Origin: Nocardia sp. SYP-A9097
Lineage (GTDB): Bacteria > Actinomycetota > Actinomycetes > Mycobacteriales > Mycobacteriaceae
DNA length: 64,000 nucleotides
NCBI RefSeq assembly: GCF_009649815.1
Contig: NZ_WJIC01000011.1
Location: 1-64,000 of the forward strand
Reading direction: 5' to 3'
Notes under the pieces: model-generated
What the model saw: the letters and a program-made list of their open reading frames with translations, nothing else
Database searches by the model: none
Told to the model about the DNA's origin: nothing
In this document: in pieces, positions 1-7,384 of the stretch
Numbering within the stretch: the first letter of the stretch is position 1
Layout: every line of letters begins with the position of its first letter
Position numbers and translations under genes: made by a program

Positions 1-60
1 CCGATGGGCAGCCTCGACCTTGTACTCGGCCGTGAACGACCGACGCTTACCAGGAGGCAT
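1..60 (-). CDS. IS3-family transposase OrfA, N-terminal 20 residues only
   Basis: Minus-strand ATG at 58-60 opens a frame reading MPPGKRRSFTAEYKVEAAHR, the usual N-terminus of IS3-family OrfA helix-turn-helix proteins, which bind the element ends and together with OrfB (by frameshifting) form the transposase. A GGAAGGA stretch sits upstream as ribosome-binding site. The gene continues beyond base 1. Family assignment rests on the N-terminal motif alone. Confidence 0.7.
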   Translation of the reverse strand, partial: MPPGKRRSFTAEYKVEAAHR

Positions 61-127
61 GTGAACATCCTTCCATCAGGACCGTTAGTCCTGCGAATCA
101 GGTGTCCACTATCCGGGGGGAGCCTCA
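1..127 (-). mobile_element. End of an IS3-family insertion sequence (partial)
   Basis: The minus strand holds the first codons of an IS3-type transposase OrfA, a ribosome-binding stretch just upstream, and a G/C-rich end near 109-127. Read on the minus strand from 127 it starts TGAGGCTCCCCCCGG, which fits an IS3-type terminal TG. The rest of the element lies outside the window. The exact end is inferred; the flanking target duplication cannot be seen. Confidence 0.65.
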
Positions 128-993
128 GGCCGGTCTTCTTGGCTGACTATCTGGACGACATCTTCGACATCGTGCCGGGGGTCGCATCCAGGCACTACGT
201 GGTGTTGAGTGGCACGTTCAAGATGCTCACCCTCGCTGGACTCTTCGACGTAAGCCCTATGGCTCCGGTGCCGCGACCCGAACGCTGTGGCGGTGGTCAG
301 CGTGCGCTGTTTCCACACGAGCGCGACCAGTTGTATGAACTGATTTGTGAAAGGGTCACCCGCACACGCTACTTCCGGCTCCTGTTCCTCACTATCCTCG
401 GAACAGGTATACGTCCAGGTGAAGCATTTCCGCTGTGGTGGTCCGACGTCTGCGGTCTGGACGATATTACGGTCGAGAAGGCCGTCCTTCGAGTGGGAGC
501 TACTGCGGTTAAGCCTATGTCCGGTGGACCGGTGTTCAGACAGAACAAGCGGAAGCACGGTAAAGAGGGAGCCGCCTACTACATCACTCTGCCGAGGTGG
601 CTCACCGCGGAACTCCGGGAATACAAGCGTTTGTGCGCGCCCGAATCGGAGGACACACCGGTATTCCTCTCCCGGCTGAAGAGGATGGTCGAGCCGATGG
701 GAGCCGATCAGAATCTCATGCGAGCCAGGGTCGGTTCGGCAGTCGACTGGGTGACTTGGGGCAACCTGCGAGACACCGTGGCAACGCATGTCGTAGGGAG
801 GACTGGAGACCGGCAACGGGCAAGTGCGCAATTGGGACATTCGGAGGGGGCCAGTGTGGCCGCCTCGCACTACATCGATCAGGCCGGTTACGTGCATGTT
901 GTGGTGGACAACTCCGAGGTGCTGGAGGAGCTCGCGCCGTCCAAAGTTGGAGCAAAACTGGAGTTTGGAGGTTCTGTGAACCCATCAGAATGA
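128..993 (+). pseudogene. Tyrosine recombinase (phage-type integrase), 5' end lost to IS insertion
   Basis: The open frame encodes the end of a core-binding domain (around LSGTFKML) and a tyrosine-recombinase catalytic domain. Visible are box I arginine in GTGIRPGEAF (near 412), box II as GNLRDTVATHV, then LGHSEG and the nucleophile tyrosine in SHYID near the C-terminus. The usual box II histidine is not in place, which may mean loss of activity or simple divergence. The frame stays open into the IS3-type sequence, so the apparent upstream start belongs to the element and not to the integrase; the N-terminal arm-binding domain is missing. No attachment site or tRNA was found nearby. It is probably a relic of an integrated element. 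Confidence 0.7.
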
Positions 994-1073
994 AACATCG
1001 GTAGGTCAACGGTATCGTGACCTGCGGCAGTCCGAGGGTTATCGGGTTGCGTATCAATCATATTGGGAGATCC

Positions 1074-1667
1074 ATGAAGTACAGGAAGTTCGCTGTTACC
1101 GCGCTTATCGCCGTCGCCGCGACCGGTATTGCCGCCGGTACCGGTTACGCCGCTCCGGCTGCTCCGGCCGACCAGGCGCCGGCTGTCGTGCAGTTGGTTC
1201 CGGCGAGCCAGTCGCAGGGGCAGGACCACGGGATTGACTACTCGGTGCAGTTGACCGATGCCAAGAACACTGTTGTCACCCAGGTGACCGGGGGCGCTTT
1301 CAGCCTCGATGCCGATGGTAAGGCTGTCACGCTGAAGGATAAGAACGGGCAGGTTGTTGCCCAGATGCCGTTGACCGGCAAGGTGGGGCAGCAGGAGATC
1401 GCTATGACCGCGGCGATCGACAATGACGGGCGTCAGCTTTCGCTGACCTCGCCGAAGGCCGACGACGTGTCGGTGAAGTTCATCGGTTCGCAGGAATGGT
1501 TCTTCTCCGAGTTGCAGCATGCGGCGCTCGGCGGCGTGATCGGCGCGATTGTCGGTGCGTTCTTCTTCGGTATCGGTCTGCCGTTCGGTGCGGTTATCGG
1601 GCTGCTGCTCGCGGGTGGTCAGCCGCTGATCGATTCGGGTATTGCCTACTTCAGCGGGCAGCCCTGA
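1074..1667 (+). CDS. Small exported protein with C-terminal hydrophobic glycine-rich region (paralogue 1 of 3)
   Basis: 197 residues from ATG 1074, chosen because it follows a GGGAG stretch and begins a clear signal peptide (KYRKFAVTALIAVAATGIAA, then an AAPAAPA cleavage-type region). The mature part has a polar beta-rich domain of about 110 residues (YSVQLTDAKNTVVTQVTGG) and ends in a Gly/Ala-rich hydrophobic segment (GGVIGAIVGAFFFGIGLPFG). The same plan is seen in the proteins at 13066-13605 and 38577-39275. Function is unknown; an exported or envelope role is likely. Its stop codon overlaps the start of cobK, suggesting translational coupling. Confidence 0.8.
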   Translation: MKYRKFAVTALIAVAATGIAAGTGYAAPAAPADQAPAVVQLVPASQSQGQDHGIDYSVQLTDAKNTVVTQVTGGAFSLDADGKAVTLKDKNGQVVAQMPLTGKVGQQEIAMTAAIDNDGRQLSLTSPKADDVSVKFIGSQEWFFSELQHAALGGVIGAIVGAFFFGIGLPFGAVIGLLLAGGQPLIDSGIAYFSGQP

Positions 1668-2425
1668 GGATTCTGATCCTCGGCGGGACCCGGGAAGCCC
1701 GGGAACTCGCCGACATCGCTTCCGGCGAGCGCGGATACGAGATCGTGTCCTCGCTCGCCGGTCGCGTGCGTGCACCCGTGCTGCCGGTGGGGGCCGTGCG
1801 GGTAGGGGGATTCGGGGGAGTGGCCGGGCTGCGGAAGTGGCTGGCCGACAATGGGATCGACGCCGTCGTTGATGCCACGCATCCGTTCGCCGGGGGTATT
1901 ACCGCCAATGCCGCGCAGGCCGCCGCGGACACCGGACTGCCGGTGCTGCATGTGCGCCGCCCGGGCTGGCGGGAAGAACCGGGGGACCGGTGGATTCGTG
2001 TACCGGACCTCGCGGGGGCGGCCGAAGCCGTTACCGGACTGGGGGATCGGGTGTTCCTGACCATCGGACGGCAAGGGGTGGCGGCGTTCGCGGACCTACC
2101 GCAGTGGTTTCTGATCCGCGCCATCGACCCGCCCGAGGGCGCTATGCCCGCGCGACATGAATTGCTGTTGGCGCGTGGGCCTTTCGCCCTGGACGACGAG
2201 ATCGCATTGCTGCGCGCGCACCGGATCGATGCCATGGTGACCAAGGACAGCGGGGGAGCGTTGACCGAGGCCAAGCTCGCCGCCGCGCGCGTCCTTGCTA
2301 TTCCGGTGGTGGTGATCGAACGCCCGGCGCTGCCCGCGGGCGCACGCCGGGTGGAAACCGTTGCCGCGGCCTGGGATTGGCTGCGGCGGCTCGGGTCAGG
2401 AGAGTCGGCTGGTGGGCTCGAGTAG
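1664..2425 (+). CDS. cobK: Precorrin-6A reductase
   Basis: CobK reduces precorrin-6A to precorrin-6B with NADPH in aerobic cobalamin synthesis. The protein starts LRILILGGTREARELA, a nucleotide-binding motif at the very N-terminus as usual for CobK, and contains the family motif DATHPFAGGITANA and MVTKDSGGALTEAK near the C-terminus. About 253 residues, normal length. No ATG, GTG or TTG lies in frame near the N-terminus: the best start is CTG 1664, overlapping the TGA of the upstream gene as CTGA. An in-frame ATG at 1496 would add 56 residues read from inside the previous gene and looks spurious. The 3' end overlaps the convergent padR gene by 30 bases. Confidence 0.88.
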   Translation: MRILILGGTREARELADIASGERGYEIVSSLAGRVRAPVLPVGAVRVGGFGGVAGLRKWLADNGIDAVVDATHPFAGGITANAAQAAADTGLPVLHVRRPGWREEPGDRWIRVPDLAGAAEAVTGLGDRVFLTIGRQGVAAFADLPQWFLIRAIDPPEGAMPARHELLLARGPFALDDEIALLRAHRIDAMVTKDSGGALTEAKLAAARVLAIPVVVIERPALPAGARRVETVAAAWDWLRRLGSGESAGGLE

Positions 2426-2941
2426 TTCGGGCAGTCGGTCGAACCAGGCCAGTACCGCGCGTTCGTAGCGAATGCCGAAGTCGAGGGTGGCGCGCTCGAA
2501 GGGTGACATCTGCTGTTCGTCATGGCTGCCGAGGTATCCGGACAGCCGCTGTTCGTGAACAGCGCGATTGGCCGTGATGATCCGGTCCAGGTGGGTGCGA
2601 TCCACGAATTCGCCGAACGAGAGCGTGAGTAGCAGTGGCACCCGGATGGTTTCGGCCCCGGGATCGCGAGCGATCCACTCCGCGAAGGCTTCTCGCCCGT
2701 CCTCGGTAATGCGGTACGGGGTGCGATCGCGCGCACCCGCCTCGCCCTTCTCGACCAGGCCGTTCTGATGCATGGTCGCCAGTTCGCGGTAGACCTGGCT
2801 CTGGGTGATGGTCCAGAAATCGCCGATGCGGTCCTGCGCCTGGGCGACCAGATCCCAGCCGGACATATCGCCCTGGTGCAGGAAGCCCAATAGGGAAGCG
2901 GCCGTCGAATTGAGCGGGCGCCGGGTCTTTTCCTCTGCCAC
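2396..2941 (-). CDS. PadR-family transcriptional regulator
   Basis: 181 residues from a GTG start behind AAGGAGTGCA. The N-terminal winged helix (LLGFLHQGDMSGWDLVAQAQ, then WTITQSQVYRELATMHQNGLVEK) is typical of PadR repressors; the C-terminal half (about residues 90-175) is the helical dimerisation domain of the longer PadR subgroup. It lies downstream of cobIJ on the same strand, 35 bases away, so it may be co-transcribed or use its own promoter; a short palindrome sits in that gap. Ligand and targets cannot be told from sequence. Confidence 0.85.
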   Translation of the reverse strand: MAEEKTRRPLNSTAASLLGFLHQGDMSGWDLVAQAQDRIGDFWTITQSQVYRELATMHQNGLVEKGEAGARDRTPYRITEDGREAFAEWIARDPGAETIRVPLLLTLSFGEFVDRTHLDRIITANRAVHEQRLSGYLGSHDEQQMSPFERATLDFGIRYERAVLAWFDRLPELLEPTSRLS

Positions 2942-2961
2942 TGCACTCCTTCCAGCCTGTA

Positions 2962-2974
2962 TTCCACTATGGAA
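2962..2974. promoter_or_regulatory. Candidate PadR operator palindrome
   Basis: TTCCACTATGGAA is a perfect inverted repeat (5-base arms, 3-base centre) located 21 bases upstream of the padR start and just beyond the cobIJ stop. Position suggests autoregulation; binding is inferred only. Confidence 0.4.
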
Positions 2975-2976
2975 AA

Positions 2977-4623
2977 TTAGTCGCCGTATCGGCGGGAGGT
3001 GAACACCCTCGGTCCTGCGGCCGTGTCGAACACCGTGGTGGTGGAGGCGCCGATAATGAGCAGCGTGCGCATATCCACCTCGTCCGGGTCGAGTTCACCG
3101 AGGGTGACCACGCGCACGGTCTCGGTCGGCCCGCCCACATCGCGCCCGATCACCACCGGCGTCGCCGGCTTGCGATGCTCGAGAACGAGCTCGCGCATCG
3201 CCTCGACCTGCCATTTGCGCTGCGAGGAGGCCGGGTTGTAGACGGCGAAGGCCATATCGGCGGCGGCCACCGCGGCGATCCGCCCGGCCACCACCTCCCA
3301 CGGCTTGAGCCGATCCGATAGCGAGATCATGGCGAAGTCATGTCCCAGCGGCGCACCGATCCGGCTCGCCACCGCGCTGGCCGCGGTCACCCCGGGCAGT
3401 ACCCGCACGGGCACATCGCGCCACTGCGGATCGGCCGACTCCTCGACCACCGCGGCCGCCATGGCGAATACGCCGGGATCGCCGCCGGAGACGACGACGA
3501 CCTTGTGCCCGTTCTTGGCGAGGTCCAAAGCCATTGCGGCGCGCTCGGATTCGACCTTGTTGTCACTGGAATGCCGTCGCTGCCCCGCCCGCTCCGGCAC
3601 CCGGTTCACGTAGGTGGCGTACCCGACGATGTCGGTCGCCTCCGCCAGGGCCTGGGACACCTCCGGCGTGGTCCACTCGGCCGCACCGGGCCCGAGCCCG
3701 ACCACAACGACTTCTCCGCCCGATATCCGCTGGCCGACAGCGGATTCGGCGTTCGGGGGGAGATCCGCGGTGCGCCCGGCGGACTCGGAGGGGATGGGTG
3801 AAAGATGCTGCGCCACAGTGGAGTCGGCGTTCGCGGAGGTGCCGACTGCGGTGGCTTCGCCCTCCTGGCCGACGGAGTCCGGTGTGGTCAACGCGATGCG
3901 TGTCTCCGGTTTCGGGCCGGGGACGATGGTGATGGCGAAGTACGGGACGCTGGCCTCGTCGACGTCGGCAGCGCGCAGCACCCGCTGGCGGGTGGAGCTG
4001 GCACGTTCCACGTAGTACGCGTCGTCCAGGCGCCCGGAGTCCGAAAGTGCCTGGCGCACATTGGGGTACGTGCGGCCGAGCTTCATGATGGCGGCGGCAT
4101 CGGCCGAGCGCAGGCGCTCGGTGAGCTCCTCGACGGGCATGGTGCCGGGCAGCACGGACAGCACCTGTTCGCCTTCGACCAGGGGTGTGCCCAGGGCGGC
4201 GGAGGCGGCGCTGACCGAGGTGACGCCGGGAATGATCTCGGAGTCGAAGCGGTCGGCCAGGCGGCGGTGCATGTGCTGGAAAGAGCTGTAGAAGAACGGA
4301 TCTCCGGCGGCCAGCAGCGCGACCGAGCGTCCGGCGGTCAGATGTTCGGCCAGGCGCGCGGCGGCGCTCTCGTAGAACTCGTCGATCGCGCCCTGATAGC
4401 CACCCGGGTGATCGGTGGTCTCGGTGGTCACCGGGTAGACCAGATGTTCTTCGAGCTGTCCCGCCCGCATATACGGTGCGGCGATGGCGCGCGAGATGCT
4501 GCGCCCGTGCTTGGCGCTGTGGAAGGCGATCACATCGGCCGCGCCGATGATCCGCGCGGCCTTGACCGTCACCAATTCCGGATCGCCCGGACCGAGGCCG
4601 ACACCCCAGAGCTTGCCGCTCAT
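2977..4623 (-). CDS. cobIJ: Fused precorrin-2 C20-methyltransferase / precorrin-3B C17-methyltransferase
   Basis: A 548-residue fusion of two SAM-dependent corrin methyltransferases. Residues 1-247 are CobI (WGVGLGPGDPELVTVKA, AAGDPFFYSS, PGVTSVSAASA) and residues 303-548 are CobJ (VVGLGPGAAEWTTPE, VVVSGGDPGVFAMA, LPGVTAASAVASRIG). The same fusion is known in mycobacteria. The joining linker (about 248-302) is long, polar and looks disordered, with two related stretches around ANADSTVAQ and NAESAVGQ. The ATG overlaps the cobH stop by four bases, so cobH-cobIJ is translationally coupled. Confidence 0.94.
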   Translation of the reverse strand: MSGKLWGVGLGPGDPELVTVKAARIIGAADVIAFHSAKHGRSISRAIAAPYMRAGQLEEHLVYPVTTETTDHPGGYQGAIDEFYESAAARLAEHLTAGRSVALLAAGDPFFYSSFQHMHRRLADRFDSEIIPGVTSVSAASAALGTPLVEGEQVLSVLPGTMPVEELTERLRSADAAAIMKLGRTYPNVRQALSDSGRLDDAYYVERASSTRQRVLRAADVDEASVPYFAITIVPGPKPETRIALTTPDSVGQEGEATAVGTSANADSTVAQHLSPIPSESAGRTADLPPNAESAVGQRISGGEVVVVGLGPGAAEWTTPEVSQALAEATDIVGYATYVNRVPERAGQRRHSSDNKVESERAAMALDLAKNGHKVVVVSGGDPGVFAMAAAVVEESADPQWRDVPVRVLPGVTAASAVASRIGAPLGHDFAMISLSDRLKPWEVVAGRIAAVAAADMAFAVYNPASSQRKWQVEAMRELVLEHRKPATPVVIGRDVGGPTETVRVVTLGELDPDEVDMRTLLIIGASTTTVFDTAAGPRVFTSRRYGD

Positions 4624-5255
4624 TCTTGTTCGCTCGCAATCGCATTGAGGGCGGCGGCGGTCATGGCGCTACCGCCGCGCCGGCCACGCACGGTCAGGAA
4701 TTCGATATCCCCATATTCGGCCAGGGCCTGCTTGGATTCGGCGGCTCCGATGAAGCCGACCGGAATACCGATCACCGCAGCGGGTTTCGGTGCACCCGCG
4801 TCGATCATGTCGAGCAGGTGGAACAGCGCGGTCGGTGCGTTCCCGATCGCCACCACCGCTCCGCCCATGCGATCACGCAGGAGCTCCAGTGCCGCAACGG
4901 ATCTGGTATTGCCCATCTCGGCCGCCAGCCCCGGTACTCGCGGATCACCGAGCAGGCACAGCACCTCGTTATCGGCGGGCAGCCGCTTGCGGGTCACCCC
5001 GGAGGCCACCATGTTCGCATCGCACAGGATCGGTGCCCCGGCCTGCATGGCCGCGCGCGCCGAGTTCACCACACCATTGCTGAAGTCGACCTCCGCCGCC
5101 AGATCCACCTGCCCGCAGGCGTGGATCATCCGCACCACCACCTGCGACACATCCGCCGGGAAGCGGGCCAGATCCGCTTCGGCGCGAATCGTGGCGAACG
5201 AGCGCCGATAGATCTCGGCCCCGTCGGTGAGGTAGCTGGTACGCACGTCGGACAT
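4620..5255 (-). CDS. cobH: Precorrin-8X methylmutase
   Basis: 211 residues from ATG 5255, behind a GGTGGAG ribosome-binding site; the open frame extends further but without homology. CobH moves the C11 methyl group to C12 in precorrin-8X, giving hydrogenobyrinic acid. The N-terminal part RSFATIRAEADLARFP and the catalytic histidine in VRMIHACGQVD (His45) are present, as are GNAPTALFHLLDM and VGFIGAAESKQAL. It is the first gene of a cobH-cobIJ unit, with a four-base overlap into cobIJ. Confidence 0.95.
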   Translation of the reverse strand: MSDVRTSYLTDGAEIYRRSFATIRAEADLARFPADVSQVVVRMIHACGQVDLAAEVDFSNGVVNSARAAMQAGAPILCDANMVASGVTRKRLPADNEVLCLLGDPRVPGLAAEMGNTRSVAALELLRDRMGGAVVAIGNAPTALFHLLDMIDAGAPKPAAVIGIPVGFIGAAESKQALAEYGDIEFLTVRGRRGGSAMTAAALNAIASEQE

Positions 5256-5326
5256 GGGCTCCACCCTAGATTTCGCCCCCGCGCCGACGTGGAGCGGGTG
5301 GCCCGGGCCACTGCGGTGTGGCCGGA

Positions 5327-5764
5327 TCAAGTGCGCGGCCGTTCGAGTAGCCGGGACATGACAATGCTGCTGCGGGTGCGGCCGACCCGCATGTTCTCGC
5401 GAATCCGTTCCACGGTGACCTCGATCTCGGCCATATCGGTGGCCATGACGTGCACGAGCGCGTCCGCCTCGCCGGCGATGGTCCATACGCCGACGACCTG
5501 CGGGATCGGTTCCAGGCTCTTGCGGAGTTCGGCGGGGGAGATGTTGTCCCGGTAGTAGACCTCGACATACGCCTCGGTGCGCCAGCCCAGCGCGGCCGGA
5601 TTGACCATGGCGGTGAATCCGGTGATCTGCCCGCCGACGACCATCTTGTCGACCCGGCGCTTCACCGCGGGTGCGGACAGTCCCACGACCGCGCCGATTT
5701 CCTGGAATGACGCGCGTGCCTGTTTGAGCAGGTGGGCCAGAATTCGCCGATCGATCTCATCCAC
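5327..5764 (-). CDS. Lrp/AsnC-family transcriptional regulator
   Basis: 145 residues from GTG 5764, chosen because AAAGGTGGAC lies seven bases upstream and VDEIDRRILAHLLKQ aligns with the usual Lrp N-terminus. Residues 1-60 are the AsnC-type winged helix (FQEIGAVVGLSAPAVKRRVDKM); residues 70-140 the RAM ligand-binding domain (VEVYYRDNIS, GEADALVHVMATDM). It is divergent from the dimethylargininase gene, an arrangement also seen in mycobacteria, so it probably responds to arginine or a related amino acid and controls that gene and itself. Confidence 0.88.
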   Translation of the reverse strand: MDEIDRRILAHLLKQARASFQEIGAVVGLSAPAVKRRVDKMVVGGQITGFTAMVNPAALGWRTEAYVEVYYRDNISPAELRKSLEPIPQVVGVWTIAGEADALVHVMATDMAEIEVTVERIRENMRVGRTRSSIVMSRLLERPRT

Positions 5765-5783
5765 GGGTCCACCTTTCGCCGTG

Positions 5784-5844
5784 ACGCAATGATTCGCCGC
5801 CAAAGCTCGAATCTGCGCAACGATTCGCTATTTCAGGCGCAACG
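5784..5844. promoter_or_regulatory. Repeated Lrp-type operator candidates between lrp and ddaH
   Basis: ACGCAATGATTCGC at 5784-5797 and GCGCAACGATTCGC at 5815-5828 match in 12 of 14 bases and are spaced 31 bases, about three helical turns. A third partial copy GCGCAACG is at 5837-5844, 22 bases on. Regularly phased repeats in a divergent promoter suit an octameric Lrp protein. Binding is inferred. Confidence 0.5.
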
Positions 5845-5901
5845 GTACGCCACTTAACTTCGTGAACAAGCCGTATACGCACAATTCCAGAAGGAGTCTC
5901 G

Positions 5902-6777
5902 TTGACCTCCGTCGCCACGATCCGCGTTCCGGAACCGGCAGGCGCTCGGCGCCCCACTCCGCGCCGGTTTCTCATGTGCCGCCCCGATCATTTCGACGTG
6001 TACTACGCGATCAATCCGTGGATGGATACCTCGGCCCCGGTTGATCGGGCCCTCGCACTGGCGCAATGGGAGAATCTGCGCGCCACCTTCGAACGGCACG
6101 GCCACACCGTGGATGTGGTCGATGGCGAGCCCGCGCTGCCGGATATGGTCTTCGCCGCCAATGGTGGCCTGGTGATCGGGGATCGGGCGCTCTCGGCCCG
6201 GTTCGCCAATCCCGAACGCGCCGCCGAGGGCCCCGCGTATCACAATTGGCTTGCGGCGCAATGCTTCACCCAGGTGGCCGCCGCTCGTGAAACCAATGAG
6301 GGGGAGGGCGATTTCGCCATCGCGCACGATCGCATTCTGGCGGGCACCGGCTTCCGCAGCTCTCGTGCGGCGCACGAGGAGGTGCAGGAGTTCTTCGAAT
6401 TGCCAGTCATCTCACTGGAATTGATCGATCCCCGCTTCTATCACCTCGATACCGCGCTCATGGTGCTGGACGACACCATCGCCTACTATCCGGCGGCGTT
6501 CAGTGGCGAGAGCGCGCGACTGCTGGCGACCATGTATCCGGACGCCGTCATCGCCACCGAGGAGGACGCGAATGTCCTTGGACTCAACGGTGTTTGCGAC
6601 GGCTACCACGTATTCCTCAGCGACAAGGCCGTCGCCATCGCCGAACAGCTCCGCGCGCGCGGCTACGAACCGGTGGGCATCGACCTGTCCGAACTGCTGA
6701 AGGCGGGTGGCAGCGTGAAATGCTGCACCCTGGAACAGCATTCGGTCAAAATGGCATCGGTGCCCGCCATGGACTGA
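5902..6777 (+). CDS. ddaH: Dimethylargininase / amidinotransferase-family hydrolase
   Basis: 291 residues, starting at TTG 5902 six bases after AAGGAG. The fold is the guanidine-modifying alpha/beta propeller: substrate-site residues in RPDHFDVYYAINPWMD, EGEGDF, catalytic histidine in FYHLDTAL (His181) and active-site cysteine in SVKCCTLEQ (274 or 275). The family hydrolyses N-methylated arginines to citrulline; some members act on arginine or ornithine-related substrates, so the substrate here is not certain. Divergent from an Lrp regulator. No ornithine aminotransferase gene follows, unlike in many mycobacteria. Its end overlaps a convergent gene by 32 bases. Confidence 0.85.
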   Translation: MTSVATIRVPEPAGARRPTPRRFLMCRPDHFDVYYAINPWMDTSAPVDRALALAQWENLRATFERHGHTVDVVDGEPALPDMVFAANGGLVIGDRALSARFANPERAAEGPAYHNWLAAQCFTQVAAARETNEGEGDFAIAHDRILAGTGFRSSRAAHEEVQEFFELPVISLELIDPRFYHLDTALMVLDDTIAYYPAAFSGESARLLATMYPDAVIATEEDANVLGLNGVCDGYHVFLSDKAVAIAEQLRARGYEPVGIDLSELLKAGGSVKCCTLEQHSVKMASVPAMD

Positions 6778-7294
6778 TCGCGGGATCGTAGAGCGGGTGC
6801 GCCAAGATCAGGAAGCGCAGCAGCATGAGCGCCCCGCTGATCTGCAATATCGCCAAGGGAATCTCGCCGATGAGTGCCGTGCCCACCGACACCCACACGT
6901 CACCGGGTTCGGCGGTGACGATATCGAACCAGGCGTCGACCAATAGCAGCATGCCGGTGGCGAAGGCGGGCAGGAGCAGGAACACCCGTTTTCGCCAGCC
7001 CAGGTAGGCGGTGGCGCCCATCATGAGCACCAGCAGAACATCGAATCCGATCCAGGTGAGTGACCAGTTGCGCGCGTGATAGTCGGCGGGCAGCGTCATA
7101 CCGAGGTACACGATCCACGGGATGAGTACGAGCGAACCGCCGACCATGAGCGTCAACCTGATTCGCCGATGGATCTTCACCACCTGGGGTGGTGGCAGTA
7201 CCCGCTCGGCGGGCTGTAATCGTGCGATGAGTTCGCGGCGGTCCTGATCGGACATCGCCGCGATCTCGTCATCGCTGAGTTTCGAAATGGTCAT
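6746..7294 (-). CDS. Four-helix integral membrane protein of unknown function
   Basis: 182 residues from ATG 7294, chosen because GGAGG sits just upstream. A charged N-terminal region of about 55 residues (ISKLSDDEIAAMSDQDRRELIARL) is followed by four hydrophobic segments, around LTLMVGGSLVLIPWIVYLG, WIGFDVLLVLMMGATAYLG, VFLLLPAFATGMLLLVDAW and a last one near LILQISGALMLLRF. No catalytic motif is recognised. It overlaps the end of ddaH on the opposite strand. Confidence 0.75.
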   Translation of the reverse strand: MTISKLSDDEIAAMSDQDRRELIARLQPAERVLPPPQVVKIHRRIRLTLMVGGSLVLIPWIVYLGMTLPADYHARNWSLTWIGFDVLLVLMMGATAYLGWRKRVFLLLPAFATGMLLLVDAWFDIVTAEPGDVWVSVGTALIGEIPLAILQISGALMLLRFLILAHPLYDPAISPWRAPMPF

Positions 7295-7384
7295 ACCGGC
7301 CTCCGTATGCCAACCCTTTGCGCCGATCAACAATCCAGGCTCCCCGAACAATCCATTGTTCGCCGGATCCGGCTCGGCGGTGGG

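Noticed and set aside
4..127. ATG at base 4 as start of the integrase
   Set aside because: Bases 1-127 are the end of an IS3-type element read on the wrong strand, so the first 41 codons do not belong to the integrase.
1496..1663. Upstream ATG extension of cobK
   Set aside because: It would add 56 residues read out of frame from the preceding exported-protein gene and displace the N-terminal nucleotide-binding motif.
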